The notes beneath the pieces were generated by a model that did no database searches, was not told the DNA's origin, and saw nothing but the letters and a program-made list of their open reading frames with translations. The position numbers and the translations under genes were made by a program. A DNA stretch of 64,000 bases from Candidatus Zixiibacteriota bacterium. GTDB taxonomy: Bacteria > Zixibacteria > MSB-5A5 > GN15 > FEB-12. Positions 17,558 through 27,457 of the stretch are shown piece after piece; within the stretch, counting starts at the first letter, position 1; each line of letters opens with the position of its first letter. Location: NCBI GenBank assembly GCA_022571985.1, contig JACZWU010000002.1:124001-188000 (forward strand). The letters run 5' to 3'.

Positions 17558-18225
17558 GGTTTGTAATCTATATAATTAAGAAACATTTTTGGTCTCCTAC
17601 TGATCCCGATCAAATGGACTTGGTTCAACAGGGGAATTGGGGCTTAATTGAAGCTGTTCATCGTTACGACAATAGTCAAGAAGCAAAATTCATAACTTAC
17701 GCAGTGTACTATATAAAGGCGTACATTTACAAGCACATAGATGAGCAGGCGGACTTAATTAGATTCCCTTTAAATCAAATACAAAAGCTTAGAAAACTTC
17801 GAAGGGTCAGCCGGGAGTATTTTACAGAAACAGGACGGGGGCCTACTATTATCCAATATGCTTATGAAATGGACTGTTCTGAGGAAGAAGTAGAGCGATT
17901 GAAAGAAATGCCAACAATCAGAGTAGGATTGGAAGAAATAATTGAAGATGATCGAGACGAATTGAAATGCTATATTGACCAAGATTTTATCGAGCGTCAT
18001 GAGTTGTTAAGAGAGATAGAGAAAGCTTTTGATTCTCTCACTCCTCGCGAAGCAGAAGTTCTGAATTTATACTTTGGGTTATACAATGATTTGTCACTTA
18101 CTTTTGATGAAATCGCTGCAAGATTTAGTTTGACCCGAGAAAGAATAAGACAAATCAAGGAAAAAGCAATTAGAAGAATGCGGCATGCCAGTAGGTCAAG
18201 ATCTTTGAGAGCGTACTTAGTATAG
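17476..18225 (+). CDS. RpoD-like sigma-70 family factor (regions 2-4)
   Basis: The 249-aa frame carries region 2.1-2.4 (LRFVIYIIKKHF, DLVQQGNWGLIEAVHRYD, FITYAVYYIKAYIYKHI), region 3 (about 105-140), and region 4 with LTPREAEVLNLYFGL and the HTH FDEIAARFSLTRERIRQIKEKAIRRM. Region 2.4 differs from housekeeping RpoD (YYIKAYI in place of WWIRQAI), so its promoter choice may differ. Region 1.2 is encoded upstream in the other frame (16835 gene). An independent start at ATG 17476 has only a weak ribosome site. It would direct RNA polymerase to dedicated promoters, possibly those of this island. A sigma factor inside a methyltransferase/helicase operon is unusual. Confidence 0.85.
   Translation: MAKRKAQNSFPPGYAIPVWRKIILSNLRFVIYIIKKHFWSPTDPDQMDLVQQGNWGLIEAVHRYDNSQEAKFITYAVYYIKAYIYKHIDEQADLIRFPLNQIQKLRKLRRVSREYFTETGRGPTIIQYAYEMDCSEEEVERLKEMPTIRVGLEEIIEDDRDELKCYIDQDFIERHELLREIEKAFDSLTPREAEVLNLYFGLYNDLSLTFDEIAARFSLTRERIRQIKEKAIRRMRHASRSRSLRAYLV
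17503..17509 (+). other. Candidate -1 ribosomal frameshift site T TTC CCC
   Basis: The heptamer fits the X XXY YYZ slippery form in the frame of the 16835 gene. After a -1 slip, translation continues CCG GGC TAT in the sigma frame and restores a continuous region 1.2-2 sigma sequence. Eight bases downstream GCGATACC...TATGGCGC can form a small bulged hairpin. The site is in the 82-bp overlap of the two frames. Confidence 0.45.
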
Positions 18226-18249
18226 ATATTAGATAGATTGGAATAGACT

Positions 18250-21200
18250 TTGAGCGACATTATAGATAACAGAAGTAAACAGCTTGTAGATCAAATCCAA
18301 ACGATTCTCCCTTCTTCTGAAGTGGCACGATTTGCTGTCGGATATTTTTTTCTATCAGGGTTAATAGGCATTGGCCCAAAGCTGGGCAGCTTGAAAGAAC
18401 TCAAGCTACTTATTGGTAACACTGTTAATAAAGAGACGATTGAGCTATTAACCGAAGGCCATCGACGACTTGACTTGGTTAAAAAACGCCTTGATGCAAT
18501 GCAGTATGCTAAGAGGTCTGACCAAAAGAAATGGGTCGAAGAAACTGCCAAGAATTTGAGAGAGTCAATAGAAGTTATGGATCAAACTGATGAAGGTGAG
18601 CAGATTGTTAAGGTTTTACTGAGACTCATTGAAGAGAAAAAGATAAAAGTACGTGTGTATACTAAAGGCAGGTTACATGCAAAGGCTTATATTTTTGACC
18701 ATAGGTCGCCTGTACCAGGAAACTCAGGAATCGCCATTGTTGGTTCTTCAAATTTGACCTTGTCTGGGATAAGCCACAACACCGAATTGAACGTAGTTGT
18801 GCACGACAATGCGAATTTAGACGATCCGAAAAGCGGTAATCACGGGGAGTTGGTAAATTGGTTCGAGGAACTTTGGGATGAATCTCAAGAATTCGCGTCT
18901 CATCTTGTTAATGAGCTAAAACAATCTTGGGCAGCGCAACTTGCAACTCCTTATGATATCTACATGAAGACTTTGTATACATTGGTAAAAGACCGGCTCG
19001 AAGGAACGGAAGACAAAGAAATCCTTTGGGACGACGACATAACCAGACATCTGGCAGATTTCCAAAAGGTCGCCGTTAGACAAGCAATTCAGATGATTCG
19101 CGAATACGGCGGCTGTTTCGTCTCCGATGTTGTCGGTCTTGGAAAAAGCTATATCGGTGCGGGAATAATTAAGCATTTTGACAGAACCGAACATATTCGA
19201 CCTTTGATTATTTGCCCAAAACCTCTCGAAGAAATGTGGTCTCGTTACAATGAAAGGTATGAATTGAATGCCCAAATTCTGCCTATGAGCATGCTGCAAG
19301 CAGAAGAACGTGGTGTCAATTTGTTTGAAGACCCTCGTTACAAAGATAGAGACTTCGTTCTGATTGACGAGTCACATAATTTTCGCCATCATACTTCCCA
19401 AAGATATCAGCAATTGCAGTCTTTCCTATCAACTGGCAGACGTGTGTGCTTGTTAACAGCTACTCCGCGAAACAGCAGAGCTTTTGACGTATACAACCAA
19501 ATAAAATTGTTTCATCCTGAAGATATAACTGCTTTACCTATTGATCCACCGAATTTGAAAGAATATTTCAAGTCTATTGACAAGGGAGACCGAAGGTTAC
19601 AAGACTTGCTTACACACTTGCTGATTAGAAGAACTCGTCGCCACATTCTCAGGTGGTACGGCTACGCTGAAGACAGTGGTGAACCATTGAGAAATTTTTC
19701 AGATGAAAAGTGTAATGAGTATTTGAATGGTGGCAAACGTGCTTATGTAATGGTTGCAGGCAGGCACCAATTCTTTCCCAAACGAAAGCTCGAAACCTTG
19801 AGATATAGTATTGAAGATACCTATAACGGTCTCTATCAAGAATTGAGAGGGTATCTTGGTCGCCCCTTTCAGCGAGTGCTAAGCAAGGACGAGCTTGCTC
19901 CAAGACATCTTCTGTATGCAAGATACGGAATCTGGCATTATGTAAAGGACGACAAGAAGAGAGAAGCTCCCTATCATGAACTTAAACGTGCCGGAATTAA
20001 CTTAAGAGGTCTTATACGAACAATGCTATTCAAGCGATTTGAATCAAGTGTAGAGGCATTTAGAAAATCGATCAAGAGAATGATTCGTACACATGAAATG
20101 TTCCTCAAATCACTTGAGAATGATATTGTACCAGCTGGAGATGATGTTGATACTCTCTTGGGACAGGCAGGTACCCTTGATGACGAAGATTTGCTCGAAG
20201 CAATCAGTCTCGCATCTGGTAGGTACGATATTTCTGACTTTAATTCCAAATTACTGAAAAAACATGTTGAATCAGATATTTCACTTTTGCGTAAGATGTT
20301 GAAACTTGTCGAAGTTATCACTCCGGCGCAAGACGACAAACTTCAAGTATTTCTAAAAAGGATAAGAAGAACTCCAATCAAGGATAACAAGTGTTTGATT
20401 TTTACTCAGTTCACTGACACTGCTGAGTATATATTTGCAAACCTCAATCCCAAAAATAAAATTGAAGATATTGACATCATCTTCGGTGCAGATAAAAGTA
20501 AAATGAGAATGGTTCGAAGATTTGCGCCTAAATCAAATCCTGAACTTCCTCCAAAAACTTTTGAAAACGAAATAAGATTACTTGTAACAACGGATGTACT
20601 TGCTGAAGGATTAAATCTGCAAGATTGTAATGTTGTTCTAAATTATGATCTCCATTGGAACCCGGTAAGGCTAATTCAGAGAATTGGTAGAATTGACAGA
20701 ATTGGCACCGAGCACGAGACAGTGTACGGCTTAAATTTTCTTCCAGAGACCGCACTTGAAAAAGAATTAGGTATTGCAGCACTTTTGAGCGGTCGAATTC
20801 AAGAGATTCATGATACTATAGGTGAAGATGCTGCGATTCTTGATAATAGCGAAAAGCTAAATTCAGACGCAATGTATTCAATCTATGTCAAGGGTGAATT
20901 TAGCAACCTCGAAGGTGAGGAGGATGAGCTTATGGACCTTTCTGAGGCAGAGGAATTCTTCCGAAATTTGGCCAAAGACGATCCTTCCGAATATGAAAGA
21001 ATTGTCAATCTTCGAGATGGAATTCGTGCAGCCCGCAAATCGAACGAAATAGGCACTTATGTTTTTTTCCAAGCGGGTCGCTATAATAAACTGACTCTAT
21101 GGGGAAAAGATGGTCAAAAACTAACCAGTGATATTCCCCATGTTTTACGTGCCGTTGTTGCAAATAAATATACTGAATCAAGTTCATCTCTTCCTAAAGA

Positions 21201-21582
21201 TTTCAATAAAATAGTAATGAAGGCTAAGAATCAGTTTGATATCGATGTTCAACATCAAGAGTCATTCCGATACCATTCCTTTTCATTAAGTCCTGCTCAA
21301 CGTTACGTGCTAAGGGAATTGAGAGCTCTGTATGCCCTTACAGAAGAAGATGACGACAAGTCAATGATAAATAGGCTTGAAAAAGCTTTCCGAATGACCC
21401 CTACAGCGGCAGTTTCAAAAGAGCTGAACTCTATTAGACGAAACAGCATGATGGGTCAAAGTATGCAAAAAGCCCTTATAACGATATTTCACAATCACAG
21501 ACTTTCGGACAGATTATCTCGGGCCGATCTTGAAATTGAGAGATTAGAGATTCCACGAATTATATGTAGCGAAGCTTTGTAA
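18250..21582 (+). CDS. SNF2-family helicase/translocase with N-terminal PLD nuclease domain
   Basis: The 1110-aa protein starts at TTG 18250 (GGA about eight bases upstream; an in-frame stop lies just before). Its N-terminal domain is PLD-like: HAK in RLHAKAYIFD and GSSNLT (about 140-180). The SNF2 motor follows: Walker A GLGKS (about 297), DESH (about 374), TATPRN, and the C-terminal RecA lobe with TTDVLAEGLNLQ, NYDLHWNP and QRIGRIDRIG. A helical insertion of about 200 residues separates the lobes. Such PLD-SNF2 proteins are often next to Eco57I-class methyltransferases, so it is probably the translocating and cutting arm of a restriction-like system. It ends the operon; no hairpin terminator is seen after it. 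Confidence 0.88.
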   Translation: MSDIIDNRSKQLVDQIQTILPSSEVARFAVGYFFLSGLIGIGPKLGSLKELKLLIGNTVNKETIELLTEGHRRLDLVKKRLDAMQYAKRSDQKKWVEETAKNLRESIEVMDQTDEGEQIVKVLLRLIEEKKIKVRVYTKGRLHAKAYIFDHRSPVPGNSGIAIVGSSNLTLSGISHNTELNVVVHDNANLDDPKSGNHGELVNWFEELWDESQEFASHLVNELKQSWAAQLATPYDIYMKTLYTLVKDRLEGTEDKEILWDDDITRHLADFQKVAVRQAIQMIREYGGCFVSDVVGLGKSYIGAGIIKHFDRTEHIRPLIICPKPLEEMWSRYNERYELNAQILPMSMLQAEERGVNLFEDPRYKDRDFVLIDESHNFRHHTSQRYQQLQSFLSTGRRVCLLTATPRNSRAFDVYNQIKLFHPEDITALPIDPPNLKEYFKSIDKGDRRLQDLLTHLLIRRTRRHILRWYGYAEDSGEPLRNFSDEKCNEYLNGGKRAYVMVAGRHQFFPKRKLETLRYSIEDTYNGLYQELRGYLGRPFQRVLSKDELAPRHLLYARYGIWHYVKDDKKREAPYHELKRAGINLRGLIRTMLFKRFESSVEAFRKSIKRMIRTHEMFLKSLENDIVPAGDDVDTLLGQAGTLDDEDLLEAISLASGRYDISDFNSKLLKKHVESDISLLRKMLKLVEVITPAQDDKLQVFLKRIRRTPIKDNKCLIFTQFTDTAEYIFANLNPKNKIEDIDIIFGADKSKMRMVRRFAPKSNPELPPKTFENEIRLLVTTDVLAEGLNLQDCNVVLNYDLHWNPVRLIQRIGRIDRIGTEHETVYGLNFLPETALEKELGIAALLSGRIQEIHDTIGEDAAILDNSEKLNSDAMYSIYVKGEFSNLEGEEDELMDLSEAEEFFRNLAKDDPSEYERIVNLRDGIRAARKSNEIGTYVFFQAGRYNKLTLWGKDGQKLTSDIPHVLRAVVANKYTESSSSLPKDFNKIVMKAKNQFDIDVQHQESFRYHSFSLSPAQRYVLRELRALYALTEEDDDKSMINRLEKAFRMTPTAAVSKELNSIRRNSMMGQSMQKALITIFHNHRLSDRLSRADLEIERLEIPRIICSEAL

Positions 21583-21632
21583 ATAGACCCCACATATAGT
21601 TGAGTTCCCCTTTTGCAGTGACTGGGTATCTT

Positions 21633-24600
21633 CTATCTTATTAGCATCATTTTCTTACTGTCAACAAATTCCTCAGCTTTAATCCTATAGAAATATACAC
21701 CTGAGGAGACTTCTTCACCATCTTCATTTGTTCCATCCCAAATAACTGCCTTTTTGCCAGCTGAAAGTTGCCCATTCACGAGGGTTTTGACTCTTTGTCC
21801 AAGTATATTGAAAACGTCAAGGGTAACAAAACTTGCAGTCGGTAGAGCAAAATCTATTCTTGTTCTCGGATTAAACGGGTTGGGATAATTCTGTGAAAGC
21901 TCGTACTCACTTGGTAATACTGGAAGATCTATCTCTGAAACACTTGTTAAAATCTGTTCCCATGCATATTCGCTTTCGTTACCAGATATATCATAAGCTT
22001 TAATACTTACGTGCACCTTTTCGGCAGAAAGTCCAGTCAAAGTATATTGTAAACGATTCCCCACATCAATTGGTGATGATTCTCCTAAAACTGTTGCTTT
22101 ACCTTCGTAAGGAGGACCAAGAGTGGTATCGTAAAACACAATGTAGCCCTTTAAATCAGAGTCCAGATTTGCCTGCCAGTATACTTTCACCGAATCAATC
22201 AATCCTGAATCCTGATATTTGACCAAGGAGTCAAGATGGGGCCTTGATGGGGCACTTTCTCCATCAACCAATGTAATCTCTGTTTCACCGTAAGCACTAC
22301 CATAACTGCTAACCACTGCTATTGGTGTTTTACCGGCAAGTATACCAGATCGCAGTTCAAACTCAATTATTCCGTCCTTAGAATGCACCTGAAGCCCCGG
22401 CTGGGTTGTATCATTATCAACGGTCAAAAATGCACACCCATTGACAGTAACTGTAAACTGCATTCCGTCGTTGATTACAGACCCATCATTATTTAGAATC
22501 GTGTCACTTACCACGAAGCAAGTTGACTGACTGTCAGCAAGAATGACCTTTGGATTTGGGTAAAGACCAAAGGAACCAAAGGGTAGTCGAGGAGCCAAAG
22601 TATATGTTCCCAACTGATCAATTGGAGCAGTAACTGTATTACTAATGGTATCAACTGTACCACCAATGAATATCCAAGATTGAGTACTTTTGTCCTCTCT
22701 GTACATTGCAAGTTCAGTTTCAGAAAAGCCCTCAATCTCGGCTTCAAGGAATCGCATAGTCAGAGTTGCGGTGCTGTCGAATATGAGATTGAAAGGTTCG
22801 AATTGATAGAAGCCGCCATATCCATAGGTCATTCCTCGTGACTCTTCAGCAGCAGAACGGATACGCTGATAACTTAGCGCTGCACTGCTTGTGAGCATAT
22901 TCTTAAGTGACAATGGTGATGACCCCCACCAACCCCAGGAATGACATTCAACCTGGGACAAAGTATCAGGAAATGTTGATGAGCCGTAAGTTAAATATGC
23001 AGTCGTATCCCATAAAGACACAGTGCTGTCAACAATATAAAATATGGCCTCCTCTTGAGGCGAACTCTTAAATCCTACTAAATCTAAAAGATTAAATAAA
23101 AACGCTGCGATCTTGATCTCCATAGGTACTTTTTGGCAAATATCGTGGACGAGCTGCCCGTACTCAGCCTCAGAATAGGATGGTTCTGAATACTCTTCAA
23201 GAGGAAAATGTCGTCCACTAATCCATATTCCTTTTGTGTCCTCATACTCAAAGAATTGCTTGAATGAGAATTCGCCGCCCACGGATGCTTCTATTCCTGC
23301 AGTACCCACTTCAATTTCAAATTCGAAAGCGAATACTGTCATCGTGTTTGTGCGTTTTTGGCTATATGTAATTGTTGCCTGTCCTGTTTGAGTTCTCTGC
23401 AACTCGTACGCAACTCCGAAAATGACATCTAAGGGACCGGTAATATTACTGTTTGAAAGAACAAAAGCTTGTCCCTGATTCTGTATTCCAAATAGTCCTC
23501 CGAGTAAATCAACGTTCTCTGCAAGGCCTTGAATTAGTTCCTGACCCCGCATTCTGTAACGAGTCGATCTTTCGTGGCTGTCATTTAGTGCTCCCCAATT
23601 GTAACTAAACTCCATTGACAATTCCTCGGGAAAGGAAGATTGTACGTCAAACAACGCTCCAAATTCGACTCCCGCCCCTACTTCACCCGTGGCCCCCAAT
23701 CCTAAAGGTGTCACATAGAGGGGCAATTCACTAATGGCAACCGAGCCATTGAAATTTGGAAAATGTAGTCCTGCAGCTAAGCTTGCTTCTCCTTGGCCGG
23801 AAAGTCCAACAAGGAATAAAACTTGATTTTCGTTATGAAGATATTTCTGAATCGAATGACCAGTGAATTGTATCCCTACGTCACCGCCGACACCAATAAA
23901 TACATCTATGGTGGGCTGTCCAAGAAGGCCAAATCCTGCTTCTGCATGCGCACCTCCCCCAATCTCAAGTCCGCCTAAGTCCGCGCGGTAAGCGTTTTGG
24001 AACGCTACTGATAATCCATCAGAACCATAGAACTCCAAGATATAACCCAAAAGTCTGATAAGAACATTGTCAAGCGCACTCACGTTTCCATCTACAAACA
24101 GAATATACATAATGGTTGCATCCATGTTGTTGTAATCAGGAAAAGCAAAGCGATACTCATCACCCTGGTGAATAACACCAAATGCTTCAACACTTGCTTC
24201 AGCACCAAATTGCGCCGGACCAAGTTTAGCTTTTAGAGGAGCACCTACTTTGAATTCGACCCCAACCTTGGTTTTCATCTGGCGAACCAGGTGCAGGCTA
24301 TCCCACTGATAGTGAGAATCGTCAAACTCTTTCAAATTGAGGGAAAACCCTTCTCCTTTACCAACCCGAAGCACTGAGATACCGAGTTCCGCATATTTGG
24401 AGTTTTTCCATCCAAAAGTATACTCTTGATCTACAACAATCGAGTTGAAAGATACAGTTTGAATTAACTGGTGACGATTCCCTCGATAGCTGATTTCAGA
24501 AATGGCAAATGTTTCCATGGCACCAACAGAGCCATCTCCTATAATTATTGAAGGCACTTCAATATTGACAATGCCCTGTTCATCTGTCATGAAAGAATCA

Positions 24601-26213
24601 ACCGGAGTCAAAACCACAAACGCCCCAGCTACGGGATCACCAGATATTCCATCTACAAGCCTATAATATCGATGTAATATCCCATTTGCACCAATTTCAG
24701 AAGTGATCGGATTGGGGTTGATAGACAGGTCCGTCAAAGCAAAACTTGAGGAAGATTGGGGCACTAAGGAGATATCCTGTAATGATATTTGACCTTCAAT
24801 TACTGTTATATTTCGGACTGTGTCGGCAGTGTACCCCGCCGCGAACGCCCAAACGGCATAACCGGTTCCTGGTGTTAATCCAAGAATTTGGTATGCTCCC
24901 AAGCCATCAGCAGTATTGCTATTTCCAAGCGTTGCACTGACAAATGCGTTGCCGATTGGATCGTTAGTCGCCGAAGATCTTACTACTCCCGCAATTCCGC
25001 CTGTTGTATAGACCTCAAAGGCATTACCCCATGCCCAGGCATCTGTCTTGACATAAACACTATTGACACTCGTTGTCGTCTTCACCGCTCGAGAGTACAT
25101 TCCCAACTGAGTCGGCTTGTAGTAGTAACGGAACACCGTTGAACCATTGGCCGGTAATGTCTGAGGACCTTTCTCCTGCTCAAAGTCACGACCCCCCGAC
25201 TGGTCACGATCCAACCACAATAACTCACGGGACTGCTGGCTAAAGTCTGTGTGACTCCGAACCGTTACATCAATACGAACAGTCCTCCCCAATTCTACCT
25301 GACCACCATTAGGAATCACTACAGAACTCGCACTGTCTCTGAACACTACATCAGAAGCATACGGCCGATCACGGCGCATCGTATGAAAGGTCGTCTGATT
25401 TGTATTCACCTGAACACCCAACGACGTAGTCCAGTACTCCTTCTCAGAATCAAAAGGGTTAGACCCATAAGAGTAGGCCTCAAGATTATACTGTGCAGCC
25501 GGAATGCTATTCCACTGGACATAACCACTCGAGTTCGTCTGAAGACTGTCATACAACACTGACCAGTTCGAACTGTAACGAAACACCCACGCACCGGATG
25601 TATTTGTCCCGTTCTGATTCTGAACCGTTACTCGTAAGTTGCCAATCGAATGCGCTGTGAGAGCAATTTCATCAATCCATACACCGGCATTCCCGCTTGG
25701 TATAACACTACCATCGCTGACAAAGTCAAAGCTTATGAAAATCCCAGTCTGCCCTGCGTATTGATTCATGTTTATAGTTTTTGTTTGCCAGCCGGAACTA
25801 TTGCCGCTGATAGCCATGAGATTAGCCCAATTGCCTGATTGATTGCGGACGTTTACTTGGAAGAAATCATAGTTAGCCTCAGTATTCATCCAGTACTTAA
25901 AAGTCAACGTCGCACCGCTATAACCCGAAAGGGAGATATTTCTCCGCTGCAAATACGTATTCAAATTATCATCATAAGTAGTCCGCGAATTGCTGCCGTT
26001 GTCTGCACAAAAGGCGCTCCAGCTTCCCGCATATTTCTTGGCATAGTTATCGCCCCATTTGGCGACAGTATTTGAGTTATTGTTCCCGACATACCAGGAG
26101 CCTGGAAACGAACCCTCAAAGCCTTCTGAGAAAATTGTTGTCTGAGCTTGAGCAGTAACCACTACCAAGATCAAATATCCCACAAAAGTGCTGATTAGTA
26201 TCCTTTTTTTCAT
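21633..26213 (-). CDS. Very large secreted protein with T9SS sorting domain
   Basis: The 1526-aa protein has a clear signal peptide (residues 1-23). A jelly-roll/MAM-like domain follows (about 27-190, SxGFEGSFPGSWYVGNN...GVWIDEIAL), then a CarboxypepD-regulatory beta-sandwich (about 405-485, IAGVVRSSATNDPIGNAFV), a long Gly-rich middle (600-950) rich in AEAGFG-type strands, an FN3-like domain (about 1330-1425) and a C-terminal T9SS type A sorting domain (NYPNPFNPR, KKMMLIR). AGGGG precedes the start. It should be exported and cell-surface attached; its target is unknown. It converges on the helicase gene with a 50-bp gap, so it may be island cargo or the first chromosomal gene beyond it. Confidence 0.85.
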   Translation of the reverse strand: MKKRILISTFVGYLILVVVTAQAQTTIFSEGFEGSFPGSWYVGNNNSNTVAKWGDNYAKKYAGSWSAFCADNGSNSRTTYDDNLNTYLQRRNISLSGYSGATLTFKYWMNTEANYDFFQVNVRNQSGNWANLMAISGNSSGWQTKTINMNQYAGQTGIFISFDFVSDGSVIPSGNAGVWIDEIALTAHSIGNLRVTVQNQNGTNTSGAWVFRYSSNWSVLYDSLQTNSSGYVQWNSIPAAQYNLEAYSYGSNPFDSEKEYWTTSLGVQVNTNQTTFHTMRRDRPYASDVVFRDSASSVVIPNGGQVELGRTVRIDVTVRSHTDFSQQSRELLWLDRDQSGGRDFEQEKGPQTLPANGSTVFRYYYKPTQLGMYSRAVKTTTSVNSVYVKTDAWAWGNAFEVYTTGGIAGVVRSSATNDPIGNAFVSATLGNSNTADGLGAYQILGLTPGTGYAVWAFAAGYTADTVRNITVIEGQISLQDISLVPQSSSSFALTDLSINPNPITSEIGANGILHRYYRLVDGISGDPVAGAFVVLTPVDSFMTDEQGIVNIEVPSIIIGDGSVGAMETFAISEISYRGNRHQLIQTVSFNSIVVDQEYTFGWKNSKYAELGISVLRVGKGEGFSLNLKEFDDSHYQWDSLHLVRQMKTKVGVEFKVGAPLKAKLGPAQFGAEASVEAFGVIHQGDEYRFAFPDYNNMDATIMYILFVDGNVSALDNVLIRLLGYILEFYGSDGLSVAFQNAYRADLGGLEIGGGAHAEAGFGLLGQPTIDVFIGVGGDVGIQFTGHSIQKYLHNENQVLFLVGLSGQGEASLAAGLHFPNFNGSVAISELPLYVTPLGLGATGEVGAGVEFGALFDVQSSFPEELSMEFSYNWGALNDSHERSTRYRMRGQELIQGLAENVDLLGGLFGIQNQGQAFVLSNSNITGPLDVIFGVAYELQRTQTGQATITYSQKRTNTMTVFAFEFEIEVGTAGIEASVGGEFSFKQFFEYEDTKGIWISGRHFPLEEYSEPSYSEAEYGQLVHDICQKVPMEIKIAAFLFNLLDLVGFKSSPQEEAIFYIVDSTVSLWDTTAYLTYGSSTFPDTLSQVECHSWGWWGSSPLSLKNMLTSSAALSYQRIRSAAEESRGMTYGYGGFYQFEPFNLIFDSTATLTMRFLEAEIEGFSETELAMYREDKSTQSWIFIGGTVDTISNTVTAPIDQLGTYTLAPRLPFGSFGLYPNPKVILADSQSTCFVVSDTILNNDGSVINDGMQFTVTVNGCAFLTVDNDTTQPGLQVHSKDGIIEFELRSGILAGKTPIAVVSSYGSAYGETEITLVDGESAPSRPHLDSLVKYQDSGLIDSVKVYWQANLDSDLKGYIVFYDTTLGPPYEGKATVLGESSPIDVGNRLQYTLTGLSAEKVHVSIKAYDISGNESEYAWEQILTSVSEIDLPVLPSEYELSQNYPNPFNPRTRIDFALPTASFVTLDVFNILGQRVKTLVNGQLSAGKKAVIWDGTNEDGEEVSSGVYFYRIKAEEFVDSKKMMLIR

Positions 26214-26782
26214 GTCATTCCCCTACAATTTAGAATGCTTGAACCCCGATTATCTACCTTGGTTTTTGAAAGATTCTAATGTGAATCCTTATAAAATGGT
26301 TTTACAGAAACTGAGCGGAGTTTTTCAAACCCCCGTTTTTGATTAATCATGTGCGATATTTATGTCAAAAATCTAATGAATTGCTTCAGCAGCATTACTA
26401 TCGCCACTTGAATCTGAACTAAAGCTACACTTTCAGTTTCGATTTGTCAAACGAAAACGGGGAGGCAAGTGACTACTCCAGAAAGTCTTAGCAAGTGAGT
26501 CTTGATTTTCTTTTTGAATCGAAGACTAATTGTCAAAATTGGCAGGCCATTAGAGAATATTTCGATAAAGATTTCCTATGAGTTTCCTGAGAATTTTCTG
26601 CAAGAGTAAGGTTCCATTAAATAAATTAGACTCGAATTTTCCTCCCCCACCCCTCACCTGCTTGTGAGAAGATCTTTTGAGAGAAAGGACGCTATCTATC
26701 GGTCTAAGCAGCTCCCAAGAAGTACCTAATCAGGCTCTCAAAAGTTCGAGTAACGTCCTGCCGGGGAAGCATAATTCAAGCC
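26214..26782. other. Intergenic region, upstream of repeat copy 1
   Basis: No convincing gene is seen. The left part should hold the promoter of the 1526-aa T9SS gene. Near the right end a T-arm-like module (GTTCGAGTAACGTCCTGCC, 26744-26762, then GGGGAAGC) precedes the family A repeat, as at 47226. Confidence 0.5.
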
Positions 26783-26903
26783 ACATTCTGGATAACCCAG
26801 TTGCGGAAGTCGTCTCGTAGACCCCGCCATTAATTTCGCAGATAAATTTTTATTTTCGTTTAATTATTTGATAGAAACCCACCGCAAGCGGATGGGCCAC
26901 CCG
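26783..26903 (+). repeat. Dispersed repeat A plus hairpin repeat B, copy 1
   Basis: The unit runs from ACATTCTGGATAACCCAG through a hairpin (GCGG-AA-GTC, 8-nt loop, GAC-C-CCGC at 26803-26827) into an AT-rich stretch and then repeat B (CCCACCGC/GCGG-A-TGGG, 26878-26896). Bases 26799-26903 form a 105-bp direct repeat with 27458-27562 (six mismatches). The segment 26813-26835 matches the tRNA-Asp 3' end and flank (4986-5007) with two substitutions and one extra base. Confidence 0.85.
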
Positions 26904-26955
26904 TCGATATAGAATAGATTGTCAATTTATTGCAAAATAAGAAAGGAAGCTCTCT

Positions 26956-27351
26956 ATGAAGAAGAAGAGTTTTTTAGGATTCTGTGTGCTTATTACCACA
27001 CTTATCTTACTCGCTTGTAACGGGGAGGAAGATAATAGTACAGGACCTGACAAAAAAATAAGTGATGTTGCTGGATTTGTAAGGGCAGTCTGTGAACAGG
27101 CCGCATCCTGTCCAGGGATCTCGGCAACACAGACAGAAATCAACACTTACGTTGCGCAAATCGATAGCCGATTTAGTACGTCCCAAATTGAAGAGATGGA
27201 GCGCTTTATTACATATACCAAGAGCCAACAGGACTGCATACTGGAATGCATCGGCGGACTCATCTGTGGTCGATTTGGAGGAAGTATATCAAACATGAGC
27301 GACAGTGACGTCATTGAACCGTTTCGAGCGTGCGAACAGGAGTGCCTCTGA
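26956..27351 (+). CDS. Small Cys-rich lipoprotein
   Basis: The 131-aa protein has a lipoprotein signal peptide with lipobox LLAC (C21) followed by an acidic, flexible segment. The mature part has eight further cysteines, including CEQAASC, DCILEC and ACEQEC, which suggests several disulfides or metal binding. A good ribosome site (AGGAAG) lies upstream. It is probably an outer-membrane or periplasmic lipoprotein of unknown function. It is the only gene between two 105-bp direct repeats, an arrangement like a gene cassette. Confidence 0.7.
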   Translation: MKKKSFLGFCVLITTLILLACNGEEDNSTGPDKKISDVAGFVRAVCEQAASCPGISATQTEINTYVAQIDSRFSTSQIEEMERFITYTKSQQDCILECIGGLICGRFGGSISNMSDSDVIEPFRACEQECL

Positions 27352-27457
27352 AAGATACAGTGAGTTTGACTAACGTGCAGCTGGGAGAAATTAAATTGCA
27401 GTTGGATGAGCCATTTTCCATGCTTACAATAAAGTCACGCCGCATACTCGATTCTAC

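Noticed and set aside
11559-21582. Assignment of the operon to DISARM or BREX
   Set aside because: A methyltransferase, PLD and SNF2 protein recall DISARM, but drmA and drmB are missing; pglZ, brxC and brxL of BREX are also absent, and neither system has a sigma factor.
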